Program-made: the position numbers and the translations under genes
The notes under the pieces: model-generated
Told to the model about the DNA's origin: nothing
Databases searched by the model: none
Seen by the model: the letters and a program-made list of their open reading frames with translations, nothing else
Part shown: positions 35,241-47,737 of the stretch, piece after piece
How positions within the stretch are numbered: position 1 is the stretch's first letter
Layout: each line of letters starts with the position of its first letter
Origin: Acytostelium subglobosum LB1
Lineage: Eukaryota > Evosea > Eumycetozoa > Acytosteliales > Acytosteliaceae
Length of the DNA stretch: 64,000 bases
Assembly (NCBI RefSeq): GCF_000787575.1
Contig: NW_012236509.1
Coordinates: 312,001 to 376,000, forward strand
Direction: 5' to 3'

Positions 35241-36019
35241 CTATTCTTGGTGGAATAGAAGTTGTCTGTAACATGTGATGATGTTCTTGGGGTCTCCGTT
35301 CCTGGCAAAGATAAATGCTGTGCCTGGCACTGGTCGGTGGAGGAGAGTAGATTTGAGTTGTCTCTCCATTGACTTGGAGCAATGACGGCCAAAGTATATG
35401 GTCATAACAACATAGACAATGTCATCGTCTGGAACAATATGGAAATGAGTAAAGCTCCTCCTATTGTTTCTAAAGCGATTGTTGTTTTTGTTGTTGTGAT
35501 TGACGTTCTTGTTGATGTTGTGGAATGTATTACAGATATTGTTGATGTCGAGATCCTTCCAGGGTATCTCAACTAGCTCACCAACATCATTTGGATCAAT
35601 ATCCATCTGTTGTTGCTCCTCCATCATATCTGGGCTGGCCTCAGGATGTTGATAGACAACAAACACCAGATTGTTCCTCTTCTCAAGAGTGAATGTAGAG
35701 GTACTGGCACCAGCAAATGACTCTGGTATACGTATATTGGCAGGATGAATGAGATGGATTGCCCTATTAATAATGATATTAGTATGGGTATTCATAAAGA
35801 GAGGAGGGAGACATACTGTTTGTGTTCATAATGAACTGTACCCTCTGAGAGTTCACCATCCAATGTCTTGGCCAACCTTCTGAGCTCGGTCATGTCCTCT
35901 GGAGCAAGGTAGGCATAGGAGAGATGTACTGGACCTTCATATTGTTTGGTCTGAGAGTTGATAAGCATAGGATGTGTTGGAAATCCTTGAACTTTGCAAG
36001 TATATTGAAGATTGGACAT
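35241..36019 (-). CDS. Unrecognised protein, 241 residues
   Basis: Exons 36019-35817 and 35763-35241 join in phase. The product begins MSNLQYTCKVQGFPTHPML and ends CYRQLLFHQE. No family is recognised. Residues 1-95 look like a mixed alpha/beta domain (VHLSYAYLAPEDMTELRRLA; IHLIHPANIRIPESF). An Asn/Lys/Arg-rich basic linker (about 157-175) separates it from a second folded stretch (HFHIVPDDDIVYVVMTIYFG, GTAFIFARNGDPKNIITCYRQL). No signal or membrane segment. Convergent with the 183-residue orphan. Confidence 0.65.
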
Positions 36020-36938
36020 GTTGTTGTGTATTATTATTCTTTGTTGTTGTTGTTTTAACAATGTTGAAGGTAGTGTAGTTGATTGGAATGATATGGAAAG
36101 AGACTGCACCTCTCACTTCACATTGTTAAGTAATGGATTCTCATTGAGGTCATAAGTTTACACAAAGTGGGACAGTCAATCAATTCGGCAGTCAGTCAAG
36201 TCGTTAATGTGTGTGTGGTGTGTGAGTGTTTGTGTGATTGATTGACAGAGGTATTTGAAGAAGGCTTAATCGGGGCAGTGTGATTGATTGACTGCCTGAC
36301 AAGTCCATATCAGTTGTCAACAATCATTTAAGGGTAGGTGTGTTGTGTGTATATGTGTATTCATCCATTCATTCATCCATTCATTCGGATAGCTCTAACA
36401 ACTTGATTAGGATGAATGTATTGGATTGCAATTAGTTTTGTTGATGATGAAGAATGTTAATGATTATGATCCACATTGTTATTGTTGTAGTAGTTGCTGA
36501 GAGGAGGTACTATGCCTTGTGAACTAATAAGTCAAAGACAAGTCAAACAACAAGGCTGATAGATATGTTTGAATGGAATTCGCCGAGCTCCCTTGGTTAC
36601 ACTGAACAATTTTATTTGAATCGACGACGACGCTACTTTCTGTCTTTATGATGATGTTTGAGTGTTGGTCGCATCCAATTTGAATCCAAAAGGTTACCAA
36701 ATACACACTCTCCAAACACACACTTCCAACAACATCTAATCTGCTGACCCTGGGTGGTGTCTCTCCTTCATTCATTCATTCTTTCTTTCATTCACTAATC
36801 ATTCACTCAATCATTCAGAGTAACTTATATAACCTTTATTTATATATATACATATACTTTACTATACTATACAAGTCTGATTAGCAATATACTCAAACAC
36901 AAACACACTCATTCATTGCATAATCAGTAGTTGTGGCG
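36020..36938. other. Divergent spacer upstream of the DENN gene
   Basis: About 0.9 kb with GTGTGT runs (36209-36235), CATT repeats (36361-36385, 36765-36805) and an AT-rich tail with TATATATATA (36840-36850). The open frames here have no protein-like character. Confidence 0.55.
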
Positions 36939-39900
36939 ATGATGGACAAGGATAGTAGTGATGTTGACGCTCAGATTCACTCATTGTCTGATCAGGTCAA
37001 AGATAGATGTACAGTGAATGATGATAAGCTTGAACATCAGAACAACAAGACGACTGGAAGCGGTGGTGATGTGCCTGATATCACTGCTGTAGACTTGGAG
37101 ACTACAAAGATGACTGAAGATGATGATGATGAGACTGATCAAACTGATCAGACGACTGATCATACTACTACTCATACACAAACGATTGAACCAAATGTTA
37201 CAACCTCCTCTTCTTCTTCTTCAAATGTACATCCGCACAGTCTGGAGAATAGTGGCCTGTTGAGTAGGAGGAATGTTGATGACTTGCAGTTCGCCATGTT
37301 CAGGTCCACTCCCAATCTGAAGGAAGCGATGAATGGCTTCCATTCAATGGCAGACTTGAGGACAAGTAGCACCAGCCTCGATGTTACATCAGACAGCAAC
37401 AACAACAACAATAGTACCAACAACAACAACACACTTGTTCAATCAATGTTCTCATTGATGAAGGAGACGACAGTAGTTGAATCGACGACTACTACTTCAA
37501 CCTCAACCTCAACCTCAACCTCGACAACACATACATCCACCTTAACATCAACAACATCAACATCAAACTTGGCGGAAACGATGTTGACACCGACAATGTC
37601 AACACCTTTAACAGTTACCCCGGCAATAGGAACACCCTCGACGATGGGAACACCAGTCCAACTATCACAATCACAATCATACAACCATTACAGCGACCAT
37701 TCATACTCTTCGGAAAGCCCTACATTGGAGTCGATACGCGAGGAGACACGTGACTATAACGATACAGCAGGACCATTGGTTGGCGGCGTGCGTCCCAGTC
37801 GCGTCGGCCACCTCTTCGATCACTTCCTGGTCGTTGGTCTGCCATCCACACTCAATCTCACATGCACACGCGATGAGGAACGACAGCGACACAAGCCCGA
37901 GATACTCTATAGCTACCCGCCCGACACGCCACTGCCCAACGACATGATCGCCCAGTTCTGCTTCCCCAACGGAGTCATCTCACGAAGCTCAATGCGCTCC
38001 GACAGCTCATCGTCGCTCAACTCTGTGGCCTTTTGCAACCTCTCGCACCTACTCAACCCTGCGCACTCATTCGTCTTCCTGCTCAACACGCCATCCACAC
38101 TCTACTATGGTGTGTGCATCACCAAAGAGGAAGAGTTATGTACACTGCCCACATTCATACCCGCGCCTGAGAAGACGGCCAAGGATACCGAGGAGGCCGA
38201 CACCACTGAGCAACGAAGAAAGTCATTCAGGAAGACATACGATGTAAGTATCAATGCATCGTGCCGACATCTTGCAGTGTCCATACTGACTACATCATTA
38301 AATCAATCACTGGAACCATTCCGATCACCCAATCATACATTCAATCACTGGATCATTCAATCAATGTAGTTCATCGCGCCAAGAGTATACTGCTTCCTCA
38401 GTCGATTCCCATTCTTCAATCTTCACTTCCAGATGCTCCACTCGATATTGGAGCGCGAGAGAATGTTCATGTTGTTCTCAATGACACAGGCCAAGGACCC
38501 AAGCTGTAACATTGCCACAATGGACATTATCAATATGTATTATCAAGTGAACATGGAGACCGTCAAGGACAAGATTCAGTTCAAGGTGCCTGGACAGGAC
38601 TACAAGACCGACTTCCACTGTCCCCAGGGTGGCGAGGATCGCATGATTGCCGATTGGTCACTGTTCACCATGTCCGAGTCAATGAGTCTGGAGGACATTG
38701 TAAATATATTCGCATGGGCCATGGTAGAACGATCTATCCTGGTCGTTTCCAAGGAATTAGGAAACATCTCAGCCTTCATGTATGTACCTTCATCTATGAC
38801 ACATCAATGTGGCGCCACTACTAACCTGTCCATGTCGTCGCCATCATTAGATTCTCATTCATAGCGTTGTTGAAGCCATATGTTTGGCAATGTTGTTTTA
38901 TACCCATACTCCCAGATAGTCTGTTGGAGACACTCGATGCGCCATGTAAGTCCTCCTCTCAGGCACGCGACCCTTACCCCACCTAATGGTGCCATCCCCA
39001 AGCTAACCATCCCATCCTCCCTTCCCTCCATCCACCTAGTCCCCTTCTTTATTGGAATCAATGAGTTGCCACCAGAGATACTAAAGACAAAGAAGGATTA
39101 TTTAATTGTAGATATAGATAGCAAGCGAGTGATCTATCCTGACAATCCGGTCCAGTTGCCTGGCGCCAAGAAACTGTAAGTTCGAAGCCTTCTGTACAAG
39201 GACCGACTCGATAGGTCCACCAACCCAGACTAACCAACTAACTCGCCATTCAAACAGTTTGGAAACACTTACCAATCACAGGAAAGAGACATTCAAGTTG
39301 CAGAACAAGATACCTTATGATCATCTGAAAAATAGACACGTTCAGAACATCATAGCAACGTTCAATGAGTATCACAGTTGGCTGTCGGAACAGATCAGCA
39401 GTGGAGTAATCGCATGCATCAATACCAAGGGCACGACAGCCAATGCCACCAACAATGGCACGATCGATGCGCCCTCCTCCATCGAGTTGGTCAACAAGCA
39501 GAGCATCCACTTTTTGGAGGACCAGTTCAAGCAGGTGGCCGAGTGCCTGCCCGAGAGCTATCAGAAGTTCTTTGAGCAGTTCTTCCACACGCAGATGTTT
39601 GGCGTCAACGCCGTGCGCCTGATGCTGTCCATCCAGGACCGCCACAAGACCAACATCAACCAGATCGAGCATCTCGAGTCGCTCATACAAATGGAGGAGA
39701 AGTCCAAGGAGGTGCTGATCGAGTACCAAAAGATGGCGTCGCGTGGCGGCGACAAGTCGGTGAACGTCGACCTCAGCACGCTCAAGCAGCAACTGCGCGA
39801 CTCTGAGGGCGTCATCAACGAGCTGCGCGAGTCCAAGAAGAAGCTAGAACTCGAGGCCCTGGTCGTCAGCCCGAACAAGAACAACGGTACGCTCACGTCG

Positions 39901-40245
39901 TTCCTCGGTCTGTCAGAGATCAAGAAGAAGAAGCTCGAGTTTGGACACAGGCGCAGCAGATCAGTCAGCGACCAGGTCGAGAAGAACATCCTCAAGAAGT
40001 CCATGCGTCCGCCATCGTCCACCACCATCTTTGACATGACCGGTCGTTCAGCGCTCACCAAGTCACAATACTCACCCCGATCATTCTCTCCATTGATGAC
40101 AGACGTTAGTGAAAAAGATGAAACCGATACCAATGTAGTTGTTGGATCACCTCTGAGCAGCGATCACTCTGTAGACAGTGGTGACGAGGGTTCGTCTCCA
40201 TCAACCCCAATCAAACATCAGCAACAGCCACAGTCGCAACAATAG
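36939..40245 (+). CDS. DENN-domain protein (probable Rab exchange factor)
   Basis: Exons 36939-38243, 38370-38779, 38851-38945, 39040-39175 and 39258-40245, 977 residues. The first 270 residues are acidic and Ser/Thr/Asn-rich, probably disordered. The tripartite DENN module follows: upstream part (LFDHFLVVGLP, PEILYSYPPDTPLPNDMIAQFCFPNG, FVFLLNTPSTLYYGVCI), core (RVYCFLSRFPFFNLHFQML, MSLEDIVNIFAWAMVERSILVVSKELGNIS, FIALLKPYVWQCCFIPILPDSLLETLDAP, FFIGINELP, YLIVDIDSKRV), and a helical downstream part (FHTQMFGVNAVRLML). DENN proteins load GTP on Rab GTPases in membrane traffic. A coiled coil (KQQLRDSEGVINELRESKKK) and a Ser-rich tail with RRSRSVSD complete it. The subfamily (DENND or AVL9-like) is not clear. 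Exons 3 and 4 are very short but their phases fit. Confidence 0.88.
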
Positions 40246-40319
40246 TAGTTGGTACCAATATATACATCATCAGATGTTCCCAATAATGAATGTCCGTGAC
40301 TATGTTCGTGTTAGTGTTC

Positions 40320-40370
40320 GAGGGCGAGGGTAAGGGTGAGGGCAAGAGAGGGCAAGGGTAAGGGTTGTGG
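40320..40370 (+). repeat. G-rich GGGTAAG/GGGCAAG repeat
   Basis: GAGGGCGAGGGTAAGGGTG and further GGGCAAGG/GGGTAAGG units after the DENN stop codon. Several GGG runs in one strand could form a G-quadruplex. Confidence 0.6.
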
Positions 40371-40481
40371 TTTGATTTGAATCAAAGGTTTCCCACGAAA
40401 CTTGCTTTCCGAAATCAATCATTTGCAACATTGTTGTATCACTATCTTATACATACATACTTATATACATATACATCAATC

Positions 40482-42003
40482 ATGTCAAACAACAGATCAA
40501 AGGCAAAGATTGAACAGGAGGAGGATGAGCCTAGACTCACCCTGCCACACCAGGGCGTGCTGTTTGCGATTTATGATGAGTTCGACTCGGATGAGTCCAG
40601 TCAACAGGATGAAGCAACGATATATTACTATCCCGAAGAGAAGGATCAGGAGAGGAAGGCACTGTACGGTGGTGTGCTACTGGCGTTCATGGGCACACTG
40701 ATCGATTTCTTCAACAGCAAGAGTCAGATCGACTACATGGTGTTGGAGCGACATACCATCGCCTACAAGATCGTCGGCCCCTATACAATGGGCCTGACCG
40801 CGTCCAACCTGATCCCGCCATCAACGATCAAGGCACACCTCGATCATCTCTACAACATGTTCTGCTTCCACTTCCGCAGCTTCCAAGATGTCAAGTCCAA
40901 AGAGAACAAGATACGCATGGAGCGCATCCTCAATCGAATGATGCCCAAGTTCTCAACAGAGCTCTATCAGAACAGAATGCGATCATTCATGCCCATCCCC
41001 TATACTCCACTGCCTTCTGTAAGTTGTGATCACTCCATCATTCAATCAATCATTCGCGAACATTGTACCAACATGCACACTCTCTCTCTTCCTCCTCCTC
41101 GCATAGGGATCGAACAAGACATTCTTCAAAGCATCAGACTTGATACATAATATCATCTTCCCTGAACACTTGGGCGGCGCGCTATTCATCAAGAATCATG
41201 TACTGTACACAAACATCGAGTTGGACACGACTCGTCACATCTTGGATTTGATCAATCGCGAGCGAGAAGAGAACAACTCCAACAGAACATACCCATACTC
41301 TGGCATCTGGGACGTCGACACGCTCACTGTATATATATCACCGGCACACTATAACAAGCTGGCCACCTACAAGAGGGACTATACCAATTTGAACGTACCT
41401 CTGGTCCCAGACGCGCCACCACAGGCCGCGCAACAGCAGCAGCAACAGCAACAACAGCAAGACGATCATGAGCACGTGAAGGAGAAGCAGCCAGAGCCTT
41501 CGGCCAACTTTGTCCCAGTTGAGCTGCTACTGGTGTTCTGGCCGCAGGTCACGGTCGCAGTGCTGACTAACGAGTTGGGTCACCAAGCCAACAGATACCT
41601 CAACAAGATCATGGCGCGTCCAATCTCCTCGGTTGTCGAGTCACTCGAGAAGGACACGTTCAATCAGACGGGCCTCACGTCCAACACCACAATCTCGCCA
41701 TCAGCCTTCCAGTATCACTTCCTGAGTCACAACACGCTGACGGAGCAGGCAGTGAGCAGCGGCATGTCGACCGAGATCGAGGACATCTTCATTCACACGT
41801 GCTCCAACATCCACGACACGTTCAACGAGAATCCCAACATCACGCAGATGTTCCTGAGGAATCAACAGAGCGAGATCTTCTGCAAGAAGCAATTCGGACA
41901 CGAGATATACTACCAACCAAAGAACAGCAACCAATTCGTAGAGCAATGCGAGACCATCGTCCAAAAGAATCTTCGTGAGAATCACAACATCAACATCTTG
42001 TAG
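40482..42003 (+). CDS. HPS4-like longin protein (BLOC-3 subunit)
   Basis: Exons 40482-41018 and 41107-42003, 477 residues. The N-terminus reads as a longin domain of the CCZ1/HPS4 type (GVLFAIYDEF, ATIYYYPEE, ALYGGVLLAFMGTLIDF, VLERHTIAYKIVGPYTMGLTA, HLDHLYNMFCFHFRSF). A Gln-rich insert and an acidic linker come mid-chain. The C-terminus parallels human HPS4 in layout: a helix around TQMFLRNQQSEIFCKKQFG, then EIYYQP, and an ending ENHNINIL like its HGVNLL. HPS4 with HPS1 forms BLOC-3, an exchange factor for Rab32/38 on lysosome-related organelles. CCZ1 is the main alternative, but its C-terminus is different. Assigned by eye, so moderate confidence. Confidence 0.55.
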
Positions 42004-42232
42004 TATCAGTATCAGTATCAATAACTCCGCTTCACATCATCAACTCTCACCCTCTACCAAGGTAGGCAACAACATTAATATTAATTAAACTTCATTCATT
42101 CATTCATTCTCAAAGTCTGGAATATGCCCATTAATTTTTGGAAATGTCCAACTAATATTTGATGGTGTAATAATAATATTTATTTATTATTTATTGTAAT
42201 GGTGACATGAGAGGAATATGGTTTATATCCCT

Positions 42233-42428
42233 TGTTAGTTGAGAGTAGCTGATGCACAGATCATTGTTTCACCTATGCTTCCTTGGAAATCAGCAATGAG
42301 TGCGAGGAGTCCTGAATTTAAGAGATTGGCATTCTTGTTGGACGACTGCATTCCAAAGTTGGAGGTGGAGTTAGCAGCAATTGTTGATGAGTTGGAGCCA
42401 AGTTCTTAAAGGCAGAGATTAAAGTCAT
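42233..42428 (-). pseudogene. Tiny Ser/Asn-rich gene, frame slip or remnant
   Basis: A start with AT-rich, A-preceded context (TTTAAAAAATGAC) opens MTLISAFKNL. In the next frame, from a few bases on, lies a protein-like stretch LGSNSSTIAANSTSN...NLLNSGLLALIADFQGSIGETMICASATLN before TAA. The pair suggests a protein of about 65 residues of the small Ser/Asn-rich dictyostelid type (MT-start, Ser/Asn, then a hydrophobic tail), with a one-base slip near 42400. An alternative is a spliced gene whose first exon lies upstream, with acceptor TTTAAG at 42402-42407. It is uncertain whether the gene is functional. Confidence 0.4.
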
Positions 42429-43030
42429 TTTTTAAAATATTGTTTAATTTATTGATTGATGGAAGAATGATTGATGATTGAATAAAATGTCAAATTTGAT
42501 AGTTTATTTATATTAATTAAATATATATTTATTTAAATAATTTGCTCATATAATAAAAGAATTCCTTGATACAAAATACTCGGACGTTCGTCCAATCATT
42601 AATCTTACACAATTTAACACATGTCACTAATATTCAGTGCGGGTGATCAGGAGATACAGATAATACTTATTTGTAAATATGTGGATTATTCAAATAATAA
42701 GGATAATTATATTATTATTATACAAATAAGATCCACTTTGGTACAATTGAGGTTATACAACTGTATGTTCCCAAAAACTACACACATTGTTTGGCGCCAC
42801 AGCCCCAAACGGAATCAGAGATTAATTTGAATCTTCAAGACTTCGCAACAAGGCGATCTAACACACACCACTTCAAACAAACACATGCACATTCATTCAA
42901 TTTGTTGCTTACACTATTTATATCTCTATCTCTATCTCTACTTATATATATTATATTACTTTACATACATACTTAATTACTTATATATAACATACTAGTA
43001 TGTTACAACTTTAGATCATTTGAAATAAAT
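42429..43030. other. AT-rich divergent spacer before the PWWP gene
   Basis: Contains AT-only stretches (42508-42545) with TATATATATTTATTTA and a TCTATCTCTATCTC tract (42922-42940) before the PWWP start. No convincing gene. Confidence 0.55.
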
Positions 43031-45432
43031 ATGAGTAGTGCAGAATCACCAACATCACCATCAACAGAAGAACAACAACAAAATAATACATCATCATTAT
43101 CATCACAATTACATCAATCAACACAGATTGTATATCCACCAAACGTTACAGAGATCACTGTATACTCTGTATTGTACGGACATTGGGGCTATTGGCCTGG
43201 ACGTGCCGCACGACCATCCGAAGTCGCTCAATCAGTACTTCGAGGTTGTAAGAAGGACCAATTCCTCGTCTATTTCTTTGGTTCAAACGACTAGTAAGTG
43301 ACACTCATTCACTCGCTCAATTGATCACTCGTTCGGTTCGCTCACTCACTCACATGAATCAATCAATTACATGATCCAGCGGCTTTGTAAAGGATAATCA
43401 TATCAAAGCATATTGCTCAAAAGAATTAATGCAACAAAAGTTGAAGGCAGCTGATATGAAGAAGATGACAAAGGCAATTGATTGTGCTGAGCAGTGGATC
43501 AACGCAAAGTCACATGAGTTCCCAGTGCACCACGAGGTCAGGAAGGTCAAGAAGGAGGTGGATCACGACTACTCTACACCGACCAAGCCAAGACAGCGTA
43601 GAAGAGCGCCCGCCAAGCCGAGCACGGCAGCGGCCAAACGCAAGATCTCGGCGGTCAAGCAGGAAAAGCTCTCACAGCAAAGGGATGAGGAGATTGTGGA
43701 CAACGACACGTCAGAGTCCAACGACTCGTCGTCCATGGTCACGCCCACAAAGCGATCGCCTCTGCAGTTCCTTGGCAAGAACAATCATTCTCCAACGTCA
43801 CAGTACTCGACACAAGGCTCAAGCACATCGTCCACGACCACTGCACCGGCCAACGACGGCAATCTCTTCTCTCCTCTGGCCACTCAATCAATCACACCTC
43901 TGTCTCACAAGCGCAAGCAGCTGGACTTCCATCCACCCACGCCCTACAAGCAGCCGCCAATCAAACAGGAACCTGGCGCGGCAAAGATGGACAATGAGAT
44001 GGTTGAGGCCGAGATGCTGCATCTCCTGGCTCTGCACGGTCCCATCACCATTGAGGAGCTGCGCGCCAAGGTCACGCTGCCATGTGACAACATGCAACGC
44101 ATTGTACAGGTGTGCGAGAAGATCGCCTGCAGGGATGTGAATGACAAGTGGTCGCTGACCAACGACCGATACAGCAATGTGCGCGAGTCATGGCATGGCT
44201 ATCAAAAGGATGAGGAAAAGAAGAAGATACGCAAGAGGAAGCAAGATTCATTGGCTGCACATCTAGCACAGTCGCGACAAGAAAAGGAGAATGGAAAGGA
44301 GAAGGAGCAGGCGGATATCCCGTCATTAGCCAATGTCGAACCTGTCCCTGTTGTACAGACACTCAATCTGACGACAACAACAACAACTACAACGACGACA
44401 ATGACAAAGACACCTGGCAGCAGGATACAAGTATCATCATCATTCACTCCTCTCTCGCCCAAGGCCAAGAAGAAGTTGGCCGACCCATTGTTGGACCTCA
44501 CGCCCATCAAGCCAAGGCCATCTCTCACAACAAACTCAAATACAAACACCAACACAGACAATATTGCCACGTTGGATCAATGTACAATGGACTCATTGCA
44601 GCCAAACGCTATGGATACTACAATCCCGCTGTTGGATGATGTTTCAGCACCTCAACAACAGATGACGATCGACAGCTTTGAGGAGGAAGAGGACGAGGAT
44701 GATAGGATCGTCTCTACACAGAATGGCGGGGGATCTTCGAGCCAGGGCAGTCAGAAGAGCAGCAGTGGCATCACAAGTAGTCAACAGCAACAGATCAACA
44801 CAACGATAAACAACATCTACTTTAGCAACAACAACTATTTGACACAGCAGACAACGCCAACGCCGCCAACACCACCACCCTCGCACAACCTTCGGCCGCC
44901 ATCGACACCCTACTCGTCGCCAGGCATCCCTCCTACGCTAGTAGTTGTATCGCCTTCAAACAAGAAACGCGCCAATTACTATGCCTCTCCAGACGACTCG
45001 GACGGCGACTACATCGCCCCTACCATCCCCATCAACTTTAATGACGCCCAGACATCCACCACGACCACATCGAACAAGACAGCATTCCAACATCACAATG
45101 GCTCCACTGTTATAATCGATCAAACACAACTACGTGACATTGTCAATGACTCTGATCACATCAAGTCAATACTCAAAGAGTCGCTGAAGGATCTGTTCTC
45201 CAATCACTTCAAACAACATGCTATGAAGGACCTACGTGGCATCATTGACAAAGAAGTGGCGGCCAAGATCAATCAGATCAAGGAGGACATTGTCGACGAG
45301 TTCAACAGTCAGCTGGGGCAAGAGACCAAGAAGAGGAAGAAGTCCATCCAAACAGTCATTCACTCACTCACCGACATTGAGCAATCAATATGTTCACTGA
45401 AGCAAAACCTTGAGCGACTGATCGAGCGGTAA
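43031..45432 (+). CDS. PWWP-domain chromatin protein
   Basis: Exons 43031-43293 and 43380-45432, 771 residues. After a Ser/Gln leader, residues about 38-115 form a PWWP-like domain: TVYSVLYGHWGYWPGRAA, then FLVYFFGSNDYGFVKDNHIKAY. The exon junction falls inside SNDYGF. A helical region (MKKMTKAIDCAEQWI) follows. PWWP domains bind methylated-lysine nucleosomes and DNA, so a nuclear role is expected. The middle is basic and low-complexity (Lys/Arg clusters KPRQRRRAPAKPSTAAAKRK, long Thr, Ser and Asn runs). A winged-helix-like patch sits near 320 (MLHLLALHGPITIEELRAKVTLP...IACRDVNDKWSLT). The last 90 residues form a coiled coil (IIDKEVAAKINQIKEDIVDEF, QTVIHSLTDIEQSICSLKQNL), probably for self-association. 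Confidence 0.8.
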
Positions 45433-45951
45433 GGGCTAGGGCTTGTCGTGGAAGTGACTGGCCTGGCCTCTGTCAATCCAAAAAGGAATATAGAGTCCTT
45501 TGTAAATATAAACATGGATGGCAAATCCCATTGATGTATTACATTTAACAACTCAACTACCATTATCAACATGGCCCTTGTGACCCCTCTGCTCTTGGTC
45601 CCCTTTGTCGTCTACATTAAGTTAATGGTCTCTCGAGAGAGAAGTGTCTCTCTGACCTTGTGTGTGTCTGTTTATTACATATGCTTTGATGAGGACTTAA
45701 GTTATTACACATCAGTCCCAATCAATATACAACTCGTACCAGTCTTGAATTGACTTGATCACTTCTCTCTACATGGGGATAAAAAATATACATCGGACAG
45801 TTTGATGGACGGGAATGGTTGGACGGGAATGGATGAATAGTTGCACCCTATGATTGATTGGTTGTCCAGTCCAGTCCAGTCCATCTGTATGAGAGCGAGT
45901 TGGCACCTATTGCTACAAGTGTTTGCTTGGCGCGCCAATGTTACCCTACAT
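45433..45951. other. Spacer between convergent PWWP and RGS genes
   Basis: About 0.5 kb; contains a CCAGTCCAGTCCAGTCC tandem pentamer (45868-45885) and short open frames without protein-like composition. Confidence 0.5.
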
Positions 45952-46511
45952 TTACTTGACGGTTGGTGTTGGAGTATGTGTCTGCAAGAACTCCTCCATC
46001 TCACATATTGTTACACTCCTATCTCTTTCTGATGTTGTAATCTCAAACTCATATTTGTTGTCTGTTCACATTAATGAGTGATTGGAATGTGATTGATGTT
46101 AGTCATTTTGTGATAATTATAATTATTGGATTGATCAATCATACCTAAACACTTCTTGTATGAATCGGACTTTGTGAATGATGGAATGGCATCCATCTCC
46201 ATTAGACGCCTGATGGCATTTTGGATTGGCAGGAATAGCTCGTTGGTGGGATTGGCCATGTTCTTTTCCAGATCCTTTCTTTGGCAGTGATCGATGTTTA
46301 GCTCGTATTTGCTCTCGGTATTGAAGTACTTGTTGTATATCTCCTTGGATCGCTTGATCCTGTTGTCATCTGATTCGATCAGACGGTAGTTCTCAGCTTC
46401 CAGCCAGAAGGACAGGTTCTCATTATTATATCTCTCGTACAAGAACTTGCGGAATGACAATGCCAATGCCTTGTTCCTAACAATCTGATCCAGTCCAAGC
46501 ATGTTAAACAT
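45952..46511 (-). CDS. Single-domain RGS protein
   Basis: Exons 46511-46145 and 46061-45952, 158 residues. Almost the whole protein is a regulator-of-G-protein-signalling domain: LSFRKFLYERYNNENLSFWLEAENYR, the linker helices (RSKEIYNKYFNTES), and IQNAIRRLMEMDAIPSFTKSDSYKKCL. The Asn in NENLSFW and the SYKKC end are typical Galpha-contact positions. RGS domains speed GTP hydrolysis by heterotrimeric Galpha. Unlike many amoeba RGS proteins there is no attached receptor, kinase or DEP domain. A short acidic tail (EMEEFLQTHTPTPTVK) follows in exon 2. Confidence 0.88.
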
Positions 46512-46571
46512 TCTTCTTTCTTCTTCTTCTTTAAAGTATTATATTATATAAAGTATTATTATTATCTGATG

Positions 46572-46620
<49 letters not shown>

Positions 46621-47737
46621 TGTTTGGATTGATTGATTCTTTGGAGAGGGAAGAGAGAGTGGACCTTTGAGATGGATGGCTGGAAGTGGATGTTGTTGGA
46701 GATGGTGCGCGAGATGATGTGTCCACACACTATTTTGAGTCAAAGGAGAGAGAGAAGAATGACTGACCAAAGGGTAGTGTTTAAAATGGTGTCTTGGCTG
46801 ATGAACCTGTGTTGGTGATTGAACAACGTGTGTGAGTGATTGACCTGATGGATGTTGTTGGTGAATGGGGGGTTTGTGTTTGATGGGTGAAACGGTGTTT
46901 GGTTGTAAGTGTGTGTGAGTGTGTGTGTGGCTGATTGATGGTTGATCAGTGACTTAGATATATAAGTGTGTGTGTGATGTGATGTCAATCAATGAACTTT
47001 AAAACAGAGAAGACTACGCGATACGGTGGTGTGTGGCTATATTCGATGATTAGCTCTCGCACTCTCTCTTGGCTGATATTGATATTGAATGATGTATTAT
47101 TATTGTTACTTGTTATTTATATATGTTGGGGCATTGATCAAAATGGTTGATTCTTCTTACATTCGTTTCATCATTAATTCATTGTCGCGCTCTATTCGAA
47201 GAGGATTGTGATACATCTCTATGGATGATGGATAAAGAGACGAGATCTATTTTTAAGTTACATGTAAAGGTTGTATCAATGTGATTAATCACATCACCAC
47301 CACCCGTGATCGTATTAGTATTAGACACACGAAAGAGCATTTAATTTGATGGTAGTCTTTACATCAACTAGCATGCTGTGACAACAACACGTTTTACAGT
47401 AATGCTATTGATTTCACATGATCGGGAAACTGATCAATGTTTCAGGGCAACAAGTGTGCTTTGCCGGGTACGCCCTTGACAAGCATCATCAAACACACAC
47501 ATAGGCTCACATGTTATTGATGTGGCCATCAATCACGTCTGTGGGGCATGTGGTAGGATAAGGCCTATCCTTCATGTTCTAATGAATGCGTATTCTTGTC
47601 CTTTGGATGAGGCTAAAATGGTTTAAATTTAGATACCATGACTCTTCCAACGTCAAAGTATCCACAGACAACAACCAATNCCAGTGAGTACTAAAGCGGG
47701 ATCAATCAAGAGCGTAGACGTGGAGTGTTAGTACCAG
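46512..47737. other. Intergenic region with TGAT repeats and one N
   Basis: About 1.2 kb. (TGAT)n lies at 46571-46619, a GTGTGTGAGTGTGTG tract near 46909-46930, and an N at 47680. Possible RGS promoter at the left end. No gene is supported. Confidence 0.55.
46571..46619. repeat. (TGAT)n microsatellite
   Basis: About twelve GATT/TGAT units in the leader region of the RGS gene. Confidence 0.95.
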
